In this document: positions 56,032-64,000 of the stretch, one piece after another
Position numbering within the stretch: position 1 is the stretch's first letter
Layout of the letters: every line of letters starts with the position of its first letter
From: Petunia secreta
Taxonomy: Eukaryota; Streptophyta; Magnoliopsida; Solanales; Solanaceae
Assembly (NCBI GenBank): GCA_029990175.1
Contig: JARKIP010000010.1
Coordinates: forward strand, 48,788,001 to 48,852,000
DNA length: 64,000 nt
Direction of reading: 5' to 3'
Program-made: the position numbers and the translations under genes
Notes under the pieces: generated by a model
Seen by the model: only the letters and a program-made list of their open reading frames with translations
Database searches by the model: none
Told to the model about the DNA's origin: nothing

Positions 56032-56930
56032 AACTCCAGTAAAAATGTTATACTACTTCCAGGGACATTCCTGTTGAGCATAATAACCTGAAAGAAGAGC
56101 ATTCATGATCTCAATGATCAGCAATTTCACACCATGTTGAAATAGTGAAACTTTGATTTTCTGTAAGCTGACAGAAACGTATAGACTATATAATTGGTAA
56201 AAGCTTCCCATACTTGCACTATTTTGAAGAGAGTAAAAATCAAAGTTAGAATCTGATTGAACTAAAAATAAGATTAATATACCTATAAGAATTAGTGAAG
56301 CGATAGAAAATAGAGAAAAAGCATACTCATATTTCTATCTAAAGGAATTCCTAAATTCCAACAATCAAGATACCAATTTAAATGTTCATATCATGATTCT
56401 ACATCAAAAAGAGATCTAATACTTCTAAACATAGAGCAAGAACTGAGATAAAGTTCAAGTAACCACATAAATTACATAACCCAACACCTTAGCCCTACGG
56501 AAGGGCAATTTTAAACTAGGAGCAACTAAAAAGGGATCGATACAACACAAAGGAAATCATCTCATTGACAGAGTAAGATCAGGCAGGTTCAAGTAGATAG
56601 AGAGAGAGAGAGAGATGGAAATGAATAACCTTGGAGGTGCCACCGCATATTGAACCAAAGATCCCCAAAGCTTTGCATCTTAGGATTAATTCCCTAAAAT
56701 TTTATTCCAGAAATTTATCAATGGGAAAAGTGCACTTACAGGATGAAAATCGATCCCCGTAACCAAAATTACATCACCGTTTCTTCAATCGAAATGTAAA
56801 AGTTGAAAGCCAACAATTTTGAAGAGAATTAAAGCAGTAATTGAAGAGTTCAGTTCAATTCAGTGTCTGAAAAAAATGAGAAAACCTAGAGTTAGGGTGA
56901 AACTAAAGAGGGAAGATTGGGAATAAAGGG
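56032..56930 (-). other. Candidate 5' end of a host gene with spliced leader exons (minus strand)
   Basis: Three exon-like blocks with good splice signals on the minus strand. The first (about 56930 down to 56740) ends CATCCT before GTAAGTGC. The second (56693-56640, 54 nt) follows TTTTAG and ends TCCAAG before GTTATT. The third (56087-56032, 56 nt) follows TCTTTCAG and ends GGAGTT before GTAAGC. Joined, one frame reads WELILRCKALGIFGSICGG then TSKVIMLNRNVPGSS and TFLLEL, but no family is recognized; the blocks may be untranslated leader. A (CT)n stretch follows the second block at 56602-56617. An E2F-type site lies just upstream. Could be a relic; transcript data would decide. Confidence 0.35.
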
Positions 56931-56935
56931 AGGGA

Positions 56936-56946
56936 TGTTTTGGCGC
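56936..56946. promoter_or_regulatory. E2F-type promoter motif
   Basis: TTTTGGCGCCA, a self-complementary match to the plant E2F consensus TTTSSCGC, lies just upstream of the first candidate exon. Motif evidence only. Confidence 0.35.
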
Positions 56947-56993
56947 CAGTACTTTTCGTGAAAAATGAAATTGTTTTCATAAAAAAAAGAAGC

Positions 56994-57269
56994 TGTTATG
57001 AATATGTTGTATTATGGATGTCCATTACTCCCATAGCTTCCTGAAAAAGCTTACAAGTAGATAGCTTATAAGCAGCTTACAAGCAGATAGCATACAAGCA
57101 GCTTACAAGCAGATAGCATACAAGCAGCTTTTGCAGCAGCTTCTTTTCTTCTATAAATAGGAAGTCATTTCAGTTTATTATGTACATCAGTTTAAAATGA
57201 AATAAGATATCAGTCTCTCTCTATACAGTTTCTCTGTTTTATTTACTTTACAGCTTTTATTTCACAACA
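56994..57269 (+). repeat. 5' LTR of element E
   Basis: 276 bp. Contains about four copies of (G)CTTACAAGCAGATAG-type 28-bp repeats, more than the 3' LTR. TATAAATA at 57152-57159 is the likely TATA box (62348-62355 in the 3' LTR). Confidence 0.93.
57152..57159 (+). promoter_or_regulatory. TATA box of element E LTR
   Basis: TATAAATA, conserved in both LTRs, about 110 bp before the LTR end. Confidence 0.6.
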
Positions 57270-57291
57270 CGTTATCAGCACGAGGCTCTGC
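57270..57291 (+). other. Primer-binding site of element E, half-tRNA type
   Basis: CGTTATCAGCACGAGGCTCT follows the LTR directly. It is not complementary to any tRNA 3' end I know. Its complement, AGAGCCTCGTGCTGATAACG, resembles the D-stem to anticodon-loop part of plant tRNA-Ile(AAU) at 18 of 20 positions, from memory of that tRNA. This suggests priming by a tRNA 5' half, as known for Drosophila copia. Confidence 0.55.
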
Positions 57292-57334
57292 TATCTGGAG
57301 AAGGTATAAGGTAAGGATTTTACTTTCTAAATAT

Positions 57335-58228
57335 ATGGCAAATATTTCCAAGATTGAATTTACTGCCCTTGATATATCGGGCAAAAGTTATCTTTCATGG
57401 GTTTTAGATGCTGAAATCCATTTAGATGCGATGGGTCTTGGAGACACCATCAAGAATAATAATCAAGCATCTAATCAAAACCGTGCTAAAGCTATGATAT
57501 TCATGCGTCATCATCTTGATAAAGGTTTAAAGATGGAATATCTCACGGTTAAAGATCCACTCATGCTATGGAATAGCTTAAATGATATGTATGACCACCT
57601 GAAGATGGTCATACATCCACAAGCACGTTATGACTGGATCCATCTGAGGCTACAAGATTTTAAAATCATCAGTGAATATAATTCTGCTATGTTTAGAATT
57701 ATTTCTCAGTTGAAATTATGTGGAGAAAATATCACTGATAATAACATGCTTGAGAAAACATTCTCCACTTTTCATGCCTCGAATGTGCTCCTGCAGCAGC
57801 AATATCGAGAGATGAAATTTAGTAAATATTCTGAGTTAATTTCACATCTGCTTGTTGCTGAAAAATATAACGGATTATTGATGAAAAATCATGAAAGTCG
57901 ACCCACTGGTTCTGCTCCATTTCTAGAAGTGAATGAGACGAATTTCCACCAAAAACGTGGAAAGTGGCGTGGCCCCAGTCATGGCCGCGGTCGTAGTCGT
58001 GGCCGAGGAAGAAACTCCTATCATGATGATCGTTATGCACCAAAATCCCCTGACCACCAGCAGTGGAAAAGGAAGGATAAAAAGTATGAAGCGGTGCAAA
58101 CAAAAAATTCAGAGAGTGCTTGCTACCGTTGTGGAGCAAAAGGACATTGGTCATATACCTGTCGTACGCCAAAGTACCTAGTTGATCTCTATCAAGCATC
58201 TCTGAAAAAGAAAGGAAATAATACTTAA
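57335..58228 (+). CDS. Gag of element E (intact, 297 aa, CCHC knuckle)
   Basis: Particle protein of the retrotransposon. Open from ATG at 57335, 66 bp after the LTR. N-terminal UBN2/Retrotran_gag-type region: DISGKSYLSWVLDAEIHLDA, MLWNSLNDMYDH and WIHLRLQDFKIISEYNSAMF. A basic Arg/Gly-rich stretch (GRGRSRGRGR) at about residues 217-226 suggests RNA binding. The zinc knuckle CYRCGAKGHWSYTC keeps the CX2CX4HX4C spacing. The reading stops at 58226-58228 (TAA); related sequence (FISEDNMDFTHLDIAAFF) continues in frame to a second stop at 58378-58380, so the natural protein may be about 50 residues longer. The only long intact element gene in the window. Confidence 0.8.
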   Translation: MANISKIEFTALDISGKSYLSWVLDAEIHLDAMGLGDTIKNNNQASNQNRAKAMIFMRHHLDKGLKMEYLTVKDPLMLWNSLNDMYDHLKMVIHPQARYDWIHLRLQDFKIISEYNSAMFRIISQLKLCGENITDNNMLEKTFSTFHASNVLLQQQYREMKFSKYSELISHLLVAEKYNGLLMKNHESRPTGSAPFLEVNETNFHQKRGKWRGPSHGRGRSRGRGRNSYHDDRYAPKSPDHQQWKRKDKKYEAVQTKNSESACYRCGAKGHWSYTCRTPKYLVDLYQASLKKKGNNT

Positions 58229-58497
58229 GCCAACTTTATATCTGAAGATAATATGGACTTCACGCATTTGGACATAGCAGCTTTTTTTGAGATCCCTGAA
58301 GGACAGTTCCCTCAAGGACAGTTCCATGAAGGACAAATAGGTCATCTGATTGGTGATGGATCTGTAGCCAAAGAGAGTTAAATATATTTTAAGTTATGTC
58401 ATTTGTAATAGTTTGTATGTTTAATATTACTGTAGTAATACTAGTAAAGTTTTATTTTGATAATAAAGCATGTATTATATGATGTCTGTTTTTATCT
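58229..58497 (+). other. Gag tail and spacer before pol of element E
   Basis: First 150 bp is the in-frame gag tail beyond the stop, with a GQFPQGQFHEGQ repeat. The remainder (about 58381-58497) is AT-rich and non-coding. Confidence 0.5.
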
Positions 58498-61400
58498 ATG
58501 TTATTTTATTTTGAAGAATACATGGATATCCCTAAAACTTTATTTGGATCAAAGATCAATTTTGAAGACATTTGTGTAATTGATAGTGGAACAACACATG
58601 CCATATTCAAAGATCGGAAATATTTTTCACACTTGATAATGAGAAAGGCAAATGTTTCTACTATTTCTGGTAATACTTTGAAGTCTTCGGAAGAGCAACT
58701 ATATTTCTGCCTAAGGGAACAAAACTTATTATTGATGATGCATTGTTCTCTTCCAAGTCCAGAAGAAACTTGTTAAGTTTTAAAGATATCCGCCGAAATG
58801 GATATCATATTGAGACAATAAACGAAATGAATAATGAATATCTTTGTATTACAAAGAATGTCTCTGGCCAGAAACATGTTTTAGAAAAGTTGCCAACTTT
58901 ATCTTCTGGCTTATACTGTATAAAGATTGGTACAGTTGAAGCACACTCTGTCGTAAAGCAGAAGTTTACTGATTTAAATAATTTTGTGTTTTGGCATGAC
59001 CGTTTGGGTCATCCTGGATCAATAATGATGAGGCGAGTCATTGAAAATTCAAGTGGGCATTCACTTAAGAATCTGAAGATTCTTAAAAGTGATGAATTTT
59101 CTTGTACTGCTTGTTATCAGGGAAAGTTAATCACTAGACCATCACCAACAAAGGTTGGGATTGAATCCCCTACGTTTTTAGAACGTATCCATGGGGATAT
59201 ATGTGGACCTATTCATCCACCTTGTGGATTGTTTAGATATTTTATGGTCCTAATTGATGCATCTTCAAGATGGTCTCATGTGTGCCTATTATCATCTCGC
59301 AACCTGGTGTTTGCAAAATTGTTGGCACAAATAATTCGATTAAGGGCACAATTCCCTGATAATCCTATTAAAGCTATTCGTCTTGATAATGCTGCAGAAT
59401 TTTCATCCCAAGCTTTTAATGATTATTGTTTATCAGTCGGAATAAGAGTTGAACATCCTGTAGCTTACGTTCATACTCAAAATGGCCTTGCAGAGTCATT
59501 TATTAAACGACTGCAATTAATAGCAAGACCGCTATTAATGAAAACAAAATTACCCATTACTGCTTGGGGTCATGCTATTTTACATGCAGCATCACTTGTT
59601 CGTCTCAGACCGACACATTATCATGAATTCTCCCCGTCACAATTAGTTTTTGGCCGTGAACCGAATATTTCTCATGTACAAATATTTGGATGTGCTGTGT
59701 ATGTGCCAGTAGCACTACCACAACGCATTAAGATGGGACCCTAGAGAAGGCTGGGAATATATATTGGGTTTGAGTCACTCTCTATTATTCGGTATCTTGA
59801 GCCATTGACGGGAGATTTATTCACCTGCTCGATTTGCAGATTGTCGATTTGATGAGACAACTTTCCCATAATTAGGGGGAGAGAAAAAGGAAATAAATAG
59901 AGAAATTGTATGAAAAGTTCCATCATTATCTCACTTTGATCAATGTGCCCCCATATGTGAAAAAGAGGTCCAGAATATCGTTCATTTGCAAAAATATAGC
60001 AAATCAAATGCCTGATGCATTTACTTATTTGAAAAGGATTACTAAATCACATATCCCTGCAGAGAATGTACTAATTCGGATGGATATCCCAACAGGACCA
60101 TCTAGTAGTCTCATAGCCAGTGAACCTAAAGCACGCCTGAAGCGTGGTAGACCACTGGGTTCCAAAGATCGAAATCCAAAAAAAAAAATGACAAATGATC
60201 AAGATGACACTATAAAAGAATCTCTTGAAGAGAACCAAGATCTTATTAATTCTGAATTTCCTGAAGAAATTAATGAACCTGAGACTCAAGTGAGTGAGGA
60301 ATATTTAATAAATTTCACTGGTGATGGAATAAATTTGAATCGATCCGAAATAGAGGTGGATGATATTTTTGCATATAGTGTTGCATTTAATATTATGCAA
60401 GATAATGAGAATTTTGAACCTCAAAATATTCAACAATGTCGACAAAGAAATGATTGGCCAAATGGCAAGAGGCAATTCAAGCAGAATTGAGCTCACTTGC
60501 CAAACGTGATGTTTTTGAACCTGTAGTCCAAACACCTAATGGTGTAAAACCAGTTGGCTTTAAATGGGTCTTTGTGTGTAAACGAAATGAGAAAGGTGAA
60601 ATCATAAGATATAAAGCACGCCTTGTTACACAAGGATTCTCACAAAGACCTGGTGTCGATTATGAAGAAACATATTCACCTGTTATGGATGGGATAATAT
60701 TTCGATATCTCATCAGTTTAGCTGTACATAAAAAACTACCTATATGCTCACTTGATAATGAAATTTATATGAAAATTCCTGAAGGATTTAAAATGCCTGA
60801 AGCATATAATTCAAAGTCTCGGGAAATGTACTCAATCAGATTACAAAGATCTTTGTATGGTTTAGAACAATCAGGGAGCATGTGGTATAATCGCCTTAGT
60901 GAGTACTTGCTAAAGGAAGGATATATAGACAATGTCAAATGTCCATGTATATTCATAAAGAAAACAGCATCACAATTTTTTATACTTGTTGTTTATGTTG
61001 ATGACATAAATCTCATTGGAACTCCAGAAGAGCTCCAAAAAGCAATTGATTATTTAAATAGAGAATTTGAGATGAAAGATCTTGGAAAGATAAAACTTTG
61101 TCTTGGTCTACAAATTGAACATTTAGTAGACGGAATGTTTATTCATCAATCTGCCTATACATAAAAGGTCTTGAAACGATTTTACATGGATAAAGCATAT
61201 CCATTAAGTACTCCAATGATTATTCGATCCCTCGAAGTGGATAAAGATCTGTTCCGGCCTCAAGAAGAGGATGAGGAACTCCTTGGTCCTGAAGTACCAT
61301 ATCTAAGTGCAATTGGTGCACTTATGTATCTTGCTAACTCTACAAAACCTGATATAGCATTTTCTGTTAATGTTTTAGCAAGATTTAGTTATGCTCCTAC

Positions 61401-62006
61401 ACATCGACATTGGAAAGGTATCAAACAGGTATTGCGATATCTGAAAGGATCTGTTGATATGGGTTTGTTTTATTCTAACAAATATGGTGCATAACTTGTT
61501 GGTTATGCAGATGCAGGCTATTTATCTGATCCACATAGAGGTCGATCTCAAACTGATTATCTTTTACATGTGGAGGTACGGCCATATCATGGCGTTCTAC
61601 AAAACAATCAATGGTTGGTACTTCTCCAAATCATGCTGAGTTAATAGCTATTGATGAAGCGAGTAGAGAATGTGTATGGTTGAGATCAGTGATTCATTTT
61701 ATTCGGGAAAGATGTGGTCTGAAGTGTGATACCAAAATACCCACGATCTTATATGAAGACAACACTTCATGCATAACAAAGTTGAAAGAAGGATTCATAA
61801 AAGGAGATAGAACAAAGCACATTTCACCAAAGTTCTTCTTCACACATGATCTCCAAAAGGATGGTGAAATTGACGTGCAACAAATATGTTCATGTGATAA
61901 TCTGGCAGACTTTTTCACCAAATCTTTACCGCCTGCAACTTTTGAAAAGATGGTATACAACATTGGAATGAGGAAATTTAGACACCTAGATCGACGTTTC
62001 CATTAG
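58498..62006 (+). pseudogene. Degenerate pol of element E
   Basis: Protease (CVIDSGTTHAIFKD) at 58498-58776, then a frameshift near 58690. Integrase at 58743-59744 has FWHDRLGHPG, CTACYQGK and a complete DDE set (IHGDICGP, IRLDNAAEF, LAESFIKR). Stops follow and the linker runs on at 59906-60490. RT (60454-61164) has GFKWVFVCKRNEKGEIIRYK and VVYVDDINLIG. Between AVHKKL and CSLDNEIYMK about 15 residues are missing, including the MDV segment with the first catalytic Asp. RNase H parts at 61171-61494 and 61611-62006 include ILYEDNTSCI and DFFTKSLPPATFEK. Six or more frame breaks: clearly dead. Confidence 0.88.
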
Positions 62007-62206
62007 GGGGAGCAAATTACGTGTTGTACTCTTTTTCCCTTAACCATGTTTTTTCCCACTGGGTTTTCTTGGTAAGGTTTTTAATGAGGCAACTGATAAT
62101 GCGTATTACAGGACAAGTGTACTCTTTTTCCTTCACTAAGACTTTTTCCCACAGGATTTTTCCTTAGTTAAGGTTTTAACAAGGCACATTATCTATTAAT
62201 GAACAT
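62007..62206 (+). repeat. Duplicated 3' untranslated motif of element E
   Basis: The block TGTACTCTTTTTCCCTTAAC, then TTTCCCACTGGGTTTTC and AAGGTTTTTAATGAGGCA, at about 62023-62092 recurs at about 62116-62184. Direct tandem, roughly 92 bp apart, moderately diverged. Confidence 0.85.
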
Positions 62207-62217
62207 CCAAGGGGGAG
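62207..62217 (+). other. Polypurine tract of element E
   Basis: CCAAGGGGGAG precedes the 3' LTR start TGTTATG. Confidence 0.85.
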
Positions 62218-62465
62218 TGTTATGAATATGTTGTATTGTGGATGTCCATTACTCACATAGCTTCCTGAGAAGATAGCTTACAAGCAGCTTACAAGTAGCT
62301 TATAAACATCAGCTTACAAGTAGCTTATGCAGCAGCTTCTTTTCTTCTATAAATAGGAAGTCATTTCAGTTTATTATGTACATCAGTTTGAAATGAAATA
62401 AGATATCAATCTCTCTCTATACAGTTTCTCTGTTTTATTTACTTTACAGTTTTTATTTCACAACA
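62218..62465 (+). repeat. 3' LTR of element E
   Basis: 248 bp, 28 bp shorter than the 5' LTR because of fewer CTTACAAG repeats. Followed by GAAGC. Confidence 0.93.
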
Positions 62466-62470
62466 GAAGC

Positions 62471-63038
62471 AAAATAAATTTTAGGCAACAAACGTAACCA
62501 ATTTGTTGAGGGAAGTATTTTTTTTTTTTTACCAACAATCAGAATAATTTTCACAACAATAGGAATATATTGTTGCCAGAATTATTAAATGACCCATTAA
62601 CTACTGGCAACGAAGTTAAAATGTCAGTCAAAAGCTCCCGTTTGTTTATACGTTTTGGAGAGATTTTTTGGGAGTTTTTGGAAGACAAACTGTTTGTTTA
62701 TAGTATTTGACCAAAATTTGGAGCAAAAAGTCCCAAAAATTGAGATTTTTTGAGAAATTTTGTATATTTCACTCAAAAAACTTCAAATATTTTTTCAAGT
62801 GAACTGTATATCCAAACACAATTTCAAGTTTCAAAAAATCTTTTTCAACTCAACTTCAAAAACTCAAATTCCCAAGTTTCAACCAAATCTATGTCCAAAC
62901 GCTAGCTAAATATTTGTGATTAAAAGTCTTAGGCCTACGCCAACAACTAATACAAGTTGTTTCTAATAATTGACATTAAGCAACAACATTATAGTTGTTG
63001 CTAAAAAGTTGTTGCCAGTTATGTATTTTCTTGTAGTG
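62471..63038 (-). mobile_element. CACTA (EnSpm) transposon terminus, one end only
   Basis: On the minus strand the sequence starts at 63038 with CACTACAAGAAAATACATAA, the terminus of CACTA elements. Subterminal GGCAACAAC/GTTGTTGC repeats continue to about 62920 and recur at 62480-62600. A foreign block interrupts it at about 62636-62915. The opposite terminus was not found in the window. Confidence 0.75.
62636..62915. mobile_element. Likely MITE inside the CACTA end
   Basis: Left end CTCCCGTTTGTTTATACG and reversed right end TAGCGTTTGGACATAGATTTGG are similar inverted ends, with TTTTTTGG/CCAAAAAA-type arms between. The exact boundaries and target duplication are unclear. Confidence 0.5.
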
Positions 63039-64000
63039 AGGATGAGACCATACAGATGTGTATTGATTATCGGCAGCTAAATATGTTTACCATCAAGAAC
63101 AAGTACTCCTTGCCTCGTATTTATGATTTGTTTGATCACTTGCAGGATGCCAGATTCTTTTCTAAGACTGATTTACGGACTGGTTATCATCAGTTGAAGA
63201 TTCGAGAGTCAGATATCCCAAAGACTACTTTCAAGACTCGTTACGACCATTACGAGTTTCGAGTTGTCTTTTGGGCTGATTAATGCCCTTGCAGCCTTTA
63301 TGCATCTTATGAATCGGGTATTCAAGTTGTTCTTTGGCTCCTTTGTCATTGTTTTCATCGATGATATTCTTATCTACTCTCGCAGCTGCGAGGAGCATGA
63401 TTATCATTTGAGGGTGGTTGTTCAGGCCCTCCGTGATCGTAAGTTGTAGTCAAGTTCTCAAAATGGGAGTTCTGAGTTGATTCTGTGACGTTCCCGGGTC
63501 ACGTGGTATCTAGTGATGGCATCAAGGTTGATTCGAAGAAGATTGTGGTGGTCTGGCAGGTTATTATTGGAGGTTCGTAGAAAAGTTTTCCTCTATTGTA
63601 GCTACCCTAACTCGCCTGACTCAAATGGTAGTTCATTTCCAATGATCTGATGAGTGTGAGGAGAGCTTCCAGAAGCTCAAGGCCTTATTGACTTTAGCTC
63701 CAATTCTATCTCTTTCTTTTGGCACGGGTGGCTTTGTAGTCTATTTTGATGCATCCCATATGGGCATCGGTTGTGTTCTTATGCAGCATGGGAAGGTTGA
63801 TCGCTTATGCTTCCAGGCAGCTGAAGTCGAATGAGAAAAATTATGCGACTCATGATCTAGAGTTAGAAGTTGTGGTCTTCGTTCTGAAGATTTGGAGGCA
63901 CTATTTTTATGGCTATCCTTGTGAGGTGTATACCTATCACAAGAGCTTGCTATATCTCTTATCTCAGAAGGATCTTAATAGCCGATAGTGGGGGTGGCTT
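63039..64000 (+). pseudogene. Gypsy (chromovirus-type) reverse transcriptase/RNase H fragment, runs off the window
   Basis: Readings 63056-63283 (MCIDYRQLNMFTIKNKYSLP and FFSKTDLRTGYHQLKIRES), 63264-63449 (SFGLINALAAFMHLMNRVFK and IVFIDDILIYSRS) and 63746-63988 (YASRQLKSNEKNYATHDLEL and YTYHKSLLYL) follow the Del/Tekay-type RT order. FIDD and the upstream Asp are present. A frameshift near 63275 and stops between 63449 and 63746 break it. The 5' part of the gene is missing because the CACTA end abuts it. Confidence 0.85.

Larger units (their letters stand above)
56994..62465 (+). mobile_element. Element E: 5.47-kb Ty1/copia retrotransposon
   Basis: LTRs at 56994-57269 (276 bp) and 62218-62465 (248 bp), both TGTTATGAATATG to TTTCACAACA, bounded by a perfect GAAGC duplication (56989-56993 and 62466-62470). 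Plus-strand order is an unusual primer site, intact gag, a non-coding spacer, degenerate pol, a duplicated 3' untranslated motif and a purine tract. I do not assign a copia lineage. Confidence 0.94.

Overview
The window is plant nuclear DNA, almost certainly from a eudicot and most likely a member of the nightshade family (Solanaceae). The family is inferred from the style of the LTR retrotransposons, not from a host marker gene. No intact host gene is visible. About 85% of the window is mobile-element sequence in nested layers, and almost every reading frame is a decayed gag or pol or a chance frame in repeats.

Layout. 1-23973 is one old plus-strand Ty3/gypsy-type element (A) whose left end lies outside the window. 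It has about 4-kb LTRs, a gag-only coding region (3860-5968) and a minisatellite (6880-7840). Element A has been hit twice by a second family (B). One hit left a solo LTR (8272-10766) flanked by a perfect 5-bp CTCCG duplication. The other is a 9.1-kb minus-strand copy (12937-22008) inside A's 3' LTR. A itself sits against an unusual 11-bp-periodic array (23974-25190).

25190-34769 and 47842-48165 hold unidentified sequence and a tandemly duplicated, intron-bearing pseudogene resembling importin-alpha (ARM repeats). There are three partial copies plus a 3' tail. The second unit carries two Harbinger-like MITEs with TAA target duplications. The third unit is interrupted by a 13.1-kb Athila-like gypsy element (C, 34770-47841, minus strand, TSD ATAAA) with degenerate gag-pro-pol and a second ORF. 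A 3' copia remnant (F) breaks the last unit at about 48166.

49600-56950 may contain the spliced 5' end of a host gene on the minus strand, split by a 5.4-kb copia element (D, 50025-55397, TSD GATAT). A second copia element (E, 56994-62465, TSD GAAGC) lies just upstream of it. E has an intact gag, a decayed pol, and a primer-binding site that matches the anticodon arm of a tRNA rather than its 3' end. The window ends with a CACTA transposon terminus (ending 63038) abutting a broken chromovirus-type gypsy reverse transcriptase (63039-64000).

None of the five larger elements (A-E) looks autonomous. The clearest novelty candidates are the half-tRNA-type primer site of E, the 11/33/66-bp array, the gag-only large-LTR element A with its minisatellite, and the duplicated polypurine tract in C.
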